Assembly (NCBI GenBank): GCA_000499405.2
Contig: HG738151.1
Coordinates: 1 to 64,000, forward strand
Reading direction: 5' to 3'
DNA from: Onchocerca volvulus
Taxonomy: Eukaryota > Nematoda > Chromadorea > Rhabditida > Onchocercidae
DNA: 64,000 nt
Under the pieces are notes generated by a model. The model was not told where the DNA came from and made no database searches. It saw only the letters and a program-made list of their open reading frames with translations. This document shows, one piece after another, positions 43,901 through 56,000 of the stretch. Every line of letters starts with the position of its first letter. Position 1 is the first letter of the stretch. The translations under genes and the position numbers were made by a program.

Positions 43901-46900
43901 AAATTAAAGATATTGCAAACCTTAAAAAAAAATTAAAAATTAGAAATGAACTTTTTTGGAAATAAAATATAAAAAGAACGAAGAATTATATCATTGCTTC
44001 ATTGATTTTAATTTTCCAAAACAATTTATTTTAAATTTAATTTCCAACATTAGTGATTCATAGAAATGATGTATTTATGAAAAATTTTTTTTTCGTTTTT
44101 CTTCACATACAATATTTTTTCACAAAAATATTATTAACTTTTTCAAAATTAAATTTAAATATTTTTATTAAAGGAACGTTCTGAATCAGACGAGAATGCT
44201 AATCAACGATTTGAGAAACTTTACAATCGATATGTTAAAGGTCACGATGTTCAAAATAATCATTCGACAAATGATAATGCTAAATTTCGTAAGTTGCATG
44301 AGAAAAAATTTTTTTTAATATTTCTTAATTATGTTTGCCAGTCTATTAATAATATTTATTGATTATTTTCAAGTTCTTTTTTTTGTCAACCCTACAATTA
44401 CAGTCATATGTCTTGGTGCTTAAATCATCAATTCATTATTTCTCTATCATCTTCATATTAAATCTAGAAACAAGTACCAATCAAATATTTGAAATATTAA
44501 TAAAACAAATATATTAACAAACAGTAAAAATAACTTTACCGTTTTGAATATATTAATTCCGATTATTCTTTTCCTATTTTCATTTGTATAATTTTAATTA
44601 ATTTATTTGTAATAAAATAATAATTTCTCAGTTTTCTAATTTTTTTATTTTCAGTTTCTGATGGCAAGAAATATATTTCATGTAGCAGCGAAACAGAAAT
44701 AGAAGCGGATGATGAAGAAACTGAAGAAAAACTTTTATTTGGTGACAATGACAATGAATTTAAAGATGTTTTACGTGATATTGCTAAACTTAATGAAAAT
44801 GATATATTGGAGGTAAAAAATTATTGTCATCTAAATATAGTAAAAAAAAAAAATCTCAAAAATTTAAAAAGTAAAAAAAATTTGAAATAATTTCAAAAAT
44901 TCATTTCCTATAAAAGATCTAAAAAAAAAAAAAAAATTTATGAACATTAATCAATTTAATATCTTTTCCGATAAATTATTGAAATTTTCATGTAATACCA
45001 ATTTTTTTTTTTTTTTTGAATTTTATTGACCTAAATCAATTTAGCAATTTCTCAATAAAATTTTGAAGTTTTTATAATTTTTTTTTTTCTAGTAGACAAT
45101 TCCGACATTTTTTTAATGAAAATTTCAAAAATTTATTAGAAAATATCAAATTGGTTTATTTTTCTTTTTAAAATTTCAAATTCATTCTTTTACTTATCAG
45201 TTTTGATTCAAATTTTAGGATGTTAGATTGAAAACACCACGTTGTTCGAATGAAAAAGAAATGCTATCTGATACAATTTCTATTGCTTCAAAAAGTTTGT
45301 ATCATTTTATGTCTTTGTTTATTGATAATAATTATCAATTGAAAATTTGATAAAATTTCGAAAAAAATAATTTCTTCACATCTACTTTTTTTTTCTTTAC
45401 TTGCTTTTTAATTCTTATTTTGATTTTATTTATATTTTGTCAAGTTTTTTTTTATTTTTGATATTTTCCTTCCTTTTTTGTTGTAATTTATTTTTTGAAA
45501 ATATTTCATGAAATTTGTGAAATTTTTGAGCTTTTTTTTAAAAATATAAAAATCGAATTTATATACAATCTGTTCTTCATAGAAAATAGTTTTAATATTA
45601 GTAGAAATTAATTAATTTTATAGAAAATGTCGACATCATAGCTCCGCCATCATCGATAATTGAATGTGATGATTCAATAATTTTGGCAAAGTCAATAAAT
45701 GATGCAACTTTTAACATTCAACTAAATGATTCTGTAATTTTTTTGCTTTTTTTTATTTTCCATTTCCGATATTTTTTAATTGTTTATTAGATACATTTAT
45801 ATTATTTTAAATTATTATTGTTGCTAAAAAACCAAGAGGAAATTGATTAAATCGAAAAATTTTCAAATAACAATTGAAAAAATATATATATTAGTGTGTA
45901 AAAATCACGACAAAAAACCAGATTAAATTTTTATTTAATTAATCAAGTATATTATCAACTTTAATTCGGTTTAAACAATGAACAAATTATTAAGTTATCA
46001 AGTTTAGAAAATGAAACATAATGCTGCTGATGTTGAAGAAGTTGTCGAATTATCATTTAAATCATCAGGTAATCTCCTGTTTATTTATTTATTTATTTAT
46101 TTATTCATTTATTTATTTATTTATTTATATATTTATTTATATACTATTTGCATATTACTTGCTTAGCTGATAATTTGCTTGGCAATTTATTTGCTTAGCA
46201 TTTAATATGCCGTATTATCTGTTCAATCACAACCTGCTTATTTATCGATTTATCTCATTAATTGTTTATTCCATTCAATTTCCTATATTTCTAATATTTA
46301 TTTACCTATTATTTTCCTACTTATCAACGATATTCTATCATTCTTCATATTTGCTTAGCATAGAAGTGATTGTGTTTGATCAATTTCTTTTCAGAAACCG
46401 GATCACTTATCTTCCGGAAATTCCGGTTTCATTTTTTTTTCCTTTTTCTCTCATTACCGAAGCTAAGATATTGATTACACAAGAAGTTGAAACTTGGGGA
46501 TGAAATTTCATGCTTTTCTAAAAATCTATGAATCTATAGGTATATTTCTATCTGTCTGTTTATGAATGCATACGTGTACACGTGTTAATGCGTGCGTGTA
46601 CTATCTGCCTGTCTATGTGTGAATATACACATTCGTACGTGTCAGCACGTGCGTGTACACGTATAAGAATTGGTGTATGCGTGTACTATTTGTATATGTG
46701 TTTGTGTACTTTATTTTTATGATCAATGGAAACTAAGATTCTGCTCAATAAATTGGAAATTGAGAAATAGAATTTTCTTCTACTTTTTTACAAAATTCAT
46801 GAATTTATGCGTCTTTTTGTTTGCGTGTGAGTGTATGCGTGTATACGTGTCAGTGTATACGTGTAATAATTGAAAGAAAAACGTAAATATTTGGTGAATG

Positions 46901-46991
46901 AAACGAAATGTTGAAACAAAATCTAAAATATGAAAATGACGTAGAAAAAACGAGAAGGTAATGAATGTTTAAAAAATTTCGAATTAAATTT

Positions 46992-47036
<45 letters not shown>

Positions 47037-50000
47037 GAAAATAAAAAAATAGTTATTAAATGAAATTTTATTTTTCTAGTGATTATTATTTGAGAAATTT
47101 TTTCCATTCTTTTTTATTTTTTTGATTTAAATTATAACAAATAAAGATAATTCATGGAGAAAGAAAGATAGAAAGAGTGAGAGAGGGAGAGAGGAACAGA
47201 GAAAGAGGGAGGATGAACAGAGAAATTTGATAATATAATTTGGATAAATAGAAAATATTGTGTATGTGAAGTTAAAAAAAAATAAACCGATCAATATTTT
47301 CTCAGACATTTTTCATTCTCATCCTTCTTTTTTGCTATTTTAAAATTACAACTTATTTCGTGCCATTTCATACATCCATTTCATATAAAATTTTCTCCAT
47401 AATTTCATCAAAATTAATGACAGTAAAGAAATTAAAATTTATTTGAAATTTATTCCAATCAAATAATTTCGACTATGAAATATTATAATGAATGTATTAA
47501 ACAAAGTATGAAAATAAAAAAAAAAAAGTTTTTCTCGTTTCAAGTCAGTTTTCCTTTTTTTTCTTTTTTTTTGTTCTTAAAATTGAAATAAAAGAAAAAT
47601 AATAAAATTTGTCCATTCAAATTTCTTTTTTTTCTTTTAATCTTTCAAAAACTTGAAACGTATAATAATTTTGTCCTTTTTATTTGTTTTCTTTATTTTT
47701 CTTCAACCTTTTAAACTTTATATTGAAATTATTTTTGACAAAGTATTCAAATTGATGAACAATTATCAAAAATTATTTTTCACATTAAACGATCATTGGA
47801 TTGATTTTTTTTTTTTCGTTTTTGTTTTTTCACTTTTGCTCTTCTCTCCTTTGAGAAATTTTATATCCTCGGAAAAAAAGAAAGTGATATTTGCTTAGGC
47901 CTTTAAAAATTGCTGAATAAAGTACGTCCTGTTTGTAGATGATCAAAGATTAGAATCCATCAACGATCGTTTGAAAGATAATTCGGATACAAAAACTACT
48001 ACCTTTTTTTCTAAGGTAATGCATTTTTAAATTCTATCAGTTATTTTTTTTGATTATTCTATTTAGCAGTGGTAATACGACAATATCAGATATACTGATT
48101 CTATATGGAAACCCAGAATATATCAATTATAAATCGATATCAAGATACCCTTCCTGCACGATTTCCAGATGTACCGATCTCGTAATTATACCTAGAATCC
48201 AACAAAAAAATATTCGAACATGTACCGATTCCATACAGATATCTGAAACATGTTGATTCTGTAAGAAAACGAAAGCATATCGATTCTATAGAGATCTTTC
48301 AAATGATCAGATTCTGATGGATTCTCAACCGTGTCGATTTATGCCGATATTCAGATTTACCAATTTCGTAATCACATTTCGATGCAGCGATATAAATATT
48401 TTATACAGATTGATTCTCTATAGATATCTCAAATTTGTCGATTCTGTACGAGTACTAAAATATATCGATTCTATAAACAGATCTTTCAAATGTATCAGAT
48501 TCTGATGGATTTCCAAATGTGACCGATTCTATGTTGGACCAAAATATTCGATTCCTGCACACTACTTAAGATGCAGCGGTAGAAAACATTCAAACATATC
48601 AATTGTATTGTAGATATTCAAATGTACTGAATTTGATGGATTCTCAAACTTGCCAATTCTTGGGACCCAAAATGCTACCCAAATGTATCGATTTTGTGCG
48701 AATATTCAAATTTAACCGAGATTCAATGCAACGGTGCACAGATATATCAATTCTAAAGAATATTCAATTTGTTCCTGTTTTTCATGAATACAAAAGTGCT
48801 AACAGTATTACTATACTATGTTATCATCAATGAAGTGCCAAAATATGATGCAATTTAGAATTCAAATTTAAGTACGACAGTTTTAAATGAAATTTTAATC
48901 ATAATTTCTACTAAAAATTAATTACTAAATTATAGTATATTATAGGTTCAGAAGATGGAAAAAAATGGAGTAATTACTGAAGCGAATAAAATGATCACAG
49001 AAAAGGAAATGGATGATGAACCATTAGAAGATGAAAACGAAAATGAAGAGGAGGAAGAAGAGGAGAAAGAGGAGGAAGAGGAGGGAGAAGAGAAGGAAGA
49101 GGAGGAGGAAGAAGATGAAGAAGAGAAAATCGAAGAGAAAGAAAAGAAAACACGAAACGAAGTAAAAATTAATTTGTAAATTTAGGTTTAAAAAAAAAAA
49201 GTTGGAAAATTATGAAATTTAAAAATGTATAACATAAAACTATAAATCTATTCAATGGTAATTTCTGTTTTTCAATTTCGATTTCAATTTTCCTTCATAG
49301 TTTTTCAAATAATCGAAAATTTTAAAAAAATTTCATCGAATATTACATTAATCTATTATTGGCATAAGATATATACGACATATATTTTTTAATTATTGAT
49401 AACTTTCAAAATTTAATCTATTTAAGATTGGATTTGATAATATAAAAACCGATCAAATTCATTCCATTCAATCTCGACTAATGTAAATATGATTTATAAT
49501 TTGATGAATCAAAATTCCGAAATTTAGTATTTAATTTTAATTTAGATCATTTTTCCTTAGTTTTCTTAATTTTCTTAGTTTTTTCTTTTTTTTTTTTAGG
49601 AAAATATAATTATGCGAAAGCCACCATTATTGCTTGTCACACAACCATCGACACAAAATTCACCAGATAATTTTACCACCGAATTTACATTTGATAGTAT
49701 GATGCAAATCAATGCTGATGTAGACAATGATGATGATCAAGGTTGTTGATAAAATTTCAAATTTTGAATTTTTTCAATAAAAATTATGATTATTTTTGCA
49801 GAAAATGAAATGAAACAATATTGAACACGGAAGAAAAGAATTTCGAAACTGATATAACTGTTTCGGAAACAATCGAATTACAAAAAAATTTTTTTTTACT
49901 ACTTATTACAAAAATGATTACTTACAAAAAACGTGTATGTAAATGCTATTAATCTTAAAAAAAAAAAACAAACAAAACAAATTTTAACATTTACATAATA

Positions 50001-53000
50001 TTTAAAAATAATGCAATAAGTAATTTAATTAAAATTTAGTAGAAATTATGAATTTTTTTTGTAGAAAATGAGACAATATTGAACATGCAAGAAAGTAATT
50101 TCGAAACTGATATGACTGTTTCGGAAACAATCGAATTACAAAATGATGATGAAAACAAAGTGGAAAGTAAGCCAACAGGTTGCTTTCTAATGCCCTAAAA
50201 TGAATTCAACCAGCATTCTTCGTTTTTTCTTTATAAATTAATCGGTGAGTGATAGCAAAATGAGGTCCTAAAAAAAGTTTCAATTTTTGAATTACATTTA
50301 AGTATGAGAGGAAAAATAGACTTTTTCATTTGAAAATTTTCGAGTTTCAATTGAAGTTTTGAATGAAAATTAGTCATACGATGAAATCATACTGAAGTAT
50401 TGGATGGAAAATTATTCCTAAAAAAAATTTTCGATTCTTAATTTTAACCCTAAAAAGTTTCGATTTTCAATTACATTAAAGTACTGAATAAAAAATTTGT
50501 CTTGAAAGTTCCGATTTTCGATTTAAATATTGAGTGAAAAATTAGCCCCGAAAAGTTTCGGTTTTCAATGGCATTTAAGTATCGGATAGAAAATTATTAA
50601 TGAAGATTTTTCGGTTTCAATTTAAGTATTGGATGAGAAATAAGTCCTAAAAAGTTTCGATTTTCAAAAAAAAAAAAAAGAGAAAAAATCTCCATTTTCA
50701 GTCTAATTTAAGTATTGAAAAAAAAAAAGGTGAATGCAAAATTAAGTCTTCGCTGGGCATTAAATTTGATGCAAAACTAATAAAATGATATTCTTCTTTT
50801 CTTGATTTAATACTAAATTTTATGCCGAAATGTAAGTCATTAATTTAGTTTTTTGAAAAAAAAAGGAATTTCCTACAGTTTTATTATTTTTTCTGAAAAA
50901 TAATAAAATAAATGTTTCAAATGTTATATTTTATTATAATTTAAAAAAAAAAAGTAAAATATAATCTTGGCTGATATGAAATTTCTCGCATAACTTTACA
51001 GTTAAATATAATACAAAACAAAAAAAATGGAAAAACTAACAATTTAAGAGAAATTAATTAGTTCATTGCAAATGCAACAATATAATCACATCATTAAATT
51101 AAAAGTTATAGATTATTGATATGGGAGAAAAAAGTATTTTAATGATTAAAAAGTTTAATAAGCGTATGTTTTCAAATAAATAAAAACCAATGAACGCGAG
51201 AAATAGAACATTTAACAACGAAATTAATAACTTAAATAATTACTGGCAGAAAATAATTTATGAGCATTTTATGCCATCTGTTTGTACAATGAAATTTCTG
51301 GAAGGTTTTTTTTTTTTTAAGATGATTTTCATCCGGTACCATTATCGGAACACCAAGAACAATTTATATCATCCATTTCTTTTTATGAAAATGATTTTAA
51401 CGAGCAATTTATTGTTGAAGCACCAACAAGGTTTAATTTTGACTAAATTTTTTTTTTTTTTTATTTTAAATTTGTTAAAGAATAACATTTTGGCAAATAT
51501 TAAGTGTTTGTGAGTGGAAAAAGATTTTTGAAAAAAAAAAATCGAAAATATTATTTTTTCCTTCTCGCTATTGATTTATTTACTTTTTTCTTGCAGAAAT
51601 ACGGACAAACGAGGACGTGTTTCCGAAATTATGGCCGTACCAGCACCGATATTTACAACATCAGTTAGCTATGATGGTATGGATGATTGGGATTCGGCAC
51701 AAGAAGTATCCATAGAATCATTGTCAGATTATGAAGATATCGATGATTTTTCTGATGGTAAGTTATTTTACAAAAATTTTTACGATTTAAAGAAAGTGAA
51801 TTTTTGAAAATTTAATTATCCACATGGTTAATAACAAAAAAAAAAGATAGAATTTGGAAGTATTATTTAAATTTAATGATTTTATTGAAAATTATTTTCA
51901 ATCAAAATTAGGCTTAATTTTTTGAACTTATCCTTTATATTTAATTGATTAAAAAAACTAATTCGAATTTAGAACATTGTTCAAGAAATAGAAGTTGTAT
52001 GGAAACGGATGAATATCATCCATCATCATCAAGCTTTGGGATTTATTTTGATCCTGTTTCTTCTGCCACCGATGATGTAAGTAATTTATGACAAATTTGA
52101 CGAAAATTTAAGCATATTTTGGATATCTAACAAGTTTCACTTTGCTCACGATATGAATAAATTGAAAAATTTAGCGTTTATTTATGAAATCAAAAACCCG
52201 CTGATTTTGATTTTTAGATTCTTAATTAAAGCAAATATCAATTCGATATAAAAAAATTACTAAATCAAGGAAAATTTTTCAAATTTATTACATAAAATAA
52301 TTACAGTATGATAGCATGCAATATCAGGATAGTATTGATGTTGGTTTTACCCTGAAACTTGTCCAAAAAGCAGCACTTAAGGGAGCAGATGATGATGACG
52401 AATCTTCCAGTGAATATTATGATGATTCAGAGGTTGTATTATTTTTGAAGGAATTATTTGCATACTTCTAATTATTCTCAAAAGTTTTTTCTTTCTCTTC
52501 CTGAAATAATTTCATAATTTAAAAATAATTCTCAAAATGATCATTGTGAAAAAAAAACATTATCATACAGTATAAATGTGTATTTTTGCCTTAAAAAATT
52601 GCCTTTATAATTACAGTCTTATATGATTTAAACTTCATAATTACAGTATAATTTACAGTATGACGAAGAGGAAATTTATACAAATGATGAAGATGAAGAT
52701 GAATATACGCAAGATGAAGATGAGGAATTAAATGAAAAATCGGATGATTTATGTATAACTGAAAATATTTCTACCGAACCATTAGAATCTGCAATTGATA
52801 GCGTAATGATCCGATGATAAAATTTGATTTAATCTATAATAATATAATTACAAAATTATGCGCAAATTCGCAAAGATTTAGTAAAAATTTAAATAAAAAA
52901 AATTATGTATTTATGTGTAAATTCATGAAAAATGTTCTAGAAATTTGATTTAAAAATTTTTTAATTTTTATTTATTTTTTTTTTAAAATAAGTTTTTCAA

Positions 53001-56000
53001 ATTATTTTATTCGTAATTTGCTTTAATCTTTTTATTCCTTCTTAAAAGTTAAATGATTTTAAATGTATCTTGCAAATTTGATTTATATTTCAAAATTTCT
53101 AATTTGCTTTTCAAAACACATTTTTTGTTTACTTTTTCCTTTTTGCAGGTTTCATCAATTTCAATTCCACCAGTAATAGTCACATCAGCGCAAGACGAAG
53201 ATATTGAAGTTGATGAAATTTGCGATGAAATATTCGATGATACGGTATAATTGATAAAATTTATGGAAAAAAAAAGAAAAAAAGTTTTCATTAAAAATTA
53301 ATCTGATCTGTTCTTTTTTTTTTTCACAGAATGATTTTATAGAATTATATAACTGAAATAACTTTTGGATGCTTAATTCTTTGAAATCGAATCAAAACGT
53401 TTTAATGATAGCTACAAGATTTTTAGCAATAATGAAATTTATATATTTTCACGAAATGCTAATTTTTTTTCCTCAATATACAACTAACTTTAAATATCGA
53501 AATGATAATTAAAATACTAAGTTTTAGAAAATTTTTCTTTGAATTTTAGGTTCTTTTTTTGATAGAAAGAAATTGATATTCTATTTCGATAACTAATTAT
53601 CCAAACAGATACCCTTAAATTGAACTACTAAAATTATTTAAAGCTTAGTTTCTTGAAATGTTTTTCCAGATGAAACCTTTCCTAGACTTCAAAATATCTT
53701 CAGTATTCACGGAGAAAAAAAGAAAAAAAAATAGATTGAAAATAATAAAACAAAAGTTTAGGTATTAATACCGGTGGAAATGTTAATAAATGTAGAAGAA
53801 ATTGAAATGGAAGAAAATAAAGTACCGGAAAAACGCCGTGAAATAACTTATACGGAAGAAGTTGATTTGCAACAAAGTGCTGAGGAAGTACTGAAATTTA
53901 GTGTAAGTTTTTTTTCCAAGAAATATTCCAAAATTTAAAAAACATGTCAAAGTTTTTTTTTCCTGTTTTCTGACAATTTGTTTTTTCTCTTTATTATCCT
54001 TTTATGCTTGATTTCCACCTATATAAAAAAAAAAAAAAAAAAAATGTAAATGTTCGTTATTCATTTCCACACAATGTTTCATGTTCTTTATCGATTGATT
54101 TGAAATTTTGACATAATGTTGCAGTCGAATAGGCGCGTATTTCCATATAGATACTTTTTTTGCTTGTCATACCTGTGACAGATAAAGATAGGTGAGCGGA
54201 CTAGATCTATTAACTAACCCACTTTCTGTAATAAAATGTGAGGTCAGCCAGGACTTTGGAAAATGAGTCAGTTTTATTCACACAATTCAATGACAACATG
54301 AGTTCTAGTTCTGTTCAAGTTCAAGTTCAAGTTAAGTAGCAAGTTAATTTTCATTTTGTGGCTACACGTAAAGACGTTAAAATTAACAAAAAATATGGCT
54401 ATCCAGTTGCAAAACGATTGATCAATTGGGATATTCTCACATCAACCACTAGAAACTGAGAATGGAAAAGAGCCAGTTAATCTGACCTCAAGACAAGTTT
54501 CACTGTCTCATAATTTCTGCAATTTAGTAACATCAGAAGAAGAACTGGTTAAAAAAGTATTTCTCAGTATTTTCAATTATAAGAATCACAATTGGCTGAG
54601 TGAGCGCATTATTTTTGCAGTCAAAAACAAAGGCATCTACGAACTTAATAATATTGTTCAGTTTAACATTAAAGCGAAGCAATCATATACAAGTCCATCG
54701 AGTGGAATCAGATGAAGCGATTAAATATTCAACAATATTTACGAATTCACTTGATCTGTCAAGGATGCCACCGTACGTGCTACAATTGAAAATCGGAATG
54801 CCAATTATCATGTTGCCAAATATCAACCCGCGAAAACTTTGCAACTACAGGCGGCTTGCGGTAAAAAAAAAAAAATTAATGAGCAACGTTGTAAAAGCAG
54901 TAATCTTGATAAGACTTTTCAAAAGTGAAGATGTCCTCATTCCTCGCATTGCTATGATTTCAACGGATATTTCAATTTAAGAGATTGCAATTCCCAATTC
55001 AATTGGGGTTTGCAGTCATGATTAACAAAGCTCAGGGCCGGATTGCTCATCATATGGACAATTATATGTTGCGTGTTCTAGATCGGCAAACCAGACAATC
55101 TCTATATCAACACATACAATGGAACAATAAGAACATATTGTATATCCATAAACATTGTGAAATTAAACATATTAGAAAGATGCGTTTCTTCTTTTTTTCT
55201 TCTTTTCTGTCGGCGAAAGTCGAAAGACGTTAAATAGCACCACGACAATTGTCATAAAAAAGGAATGCCAACGATCAAGTAGTGCGACATAGTTTCGAAG
55301 GGACAATAAACATGTTTATCGCCTAAACACTCCAATTCACAAATAAACAAAGTAAAGCCAACCAATCTAGAAGCGACATGATGGAGATCAAGTAAAGGGG
55401 AGAAGCGCTTAAATGATTTAAAAGGACGAGATTTTGAGAATTTTCAATCTCAGGTTCGAAGTTCTTGCACAGACACAGAAATAGCAATAATTCGGAGTTC
55501 AAAGCTACACAGCAGTAACAATAATCCAACAATTTAGTTGAGCAGTATTCATAGAGCAGCAAAGGAAAAAATAACCTAGTGATCGATTTGACTGGATATT
55601 CTTCGATAATTGTTTGTTATGGGAAATTTTTCCTTCAGCAATCAATAAAACTTCTTCAGCGGAAGACTTTTCCGGTACTACTGCTGACCTTGTCGAGTCA
55701 CAATAATAAGAAAAAGCGATTCCCAATTCAACTAGATTACAATCTAAGTTACAATTCGATCAAATTTTTACCCCAACATTTTCCGCTTAAGCAGACTGAG
55801 CCACAGCAACGCATGTGTGTAGAAAGTATATAAAATATGCGCGTATTCGAATGTCAAAATTTCAAAGCTATCGGCAAAAACTTTCAGAGATTTAGAATTT
55901 TGAACAAACGAATATTTACATTCTATTTATATAGGCTAGCTAGAGCCACGGCAACGCTGTCCGGATCAGCTAGTATTTACATATTTGAATATTTTGCTAG

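Noticed and set aside
46996..47035. Poly-A run as the tail of a processed retrocopy
   Set aside because: No coding or SINE-like sequence and no target-site duplication could be recognised next to it.
48050..48833. Three consecutive open frames around 48.1-48.8 kb; also a CRISPR-like appearance
   Set aside because: They follow the degenerate minisatellite period. The units are too diverged and irregular for a CRISPR array, and the context is a eukaryotic intron.
48955..49179. Poly-Glu open frame as a separate small gene
   Set aside because: Its splice sites and phase fit exactly between neighbouring exons of the large gene, and the frame ends just beyond the donor.
55323..55833. Three open frames in the Helitron tail region
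   Set aside because: Mutually overlapping frames on both strands in the noncoding part of a decayed element; none matches a known protein.
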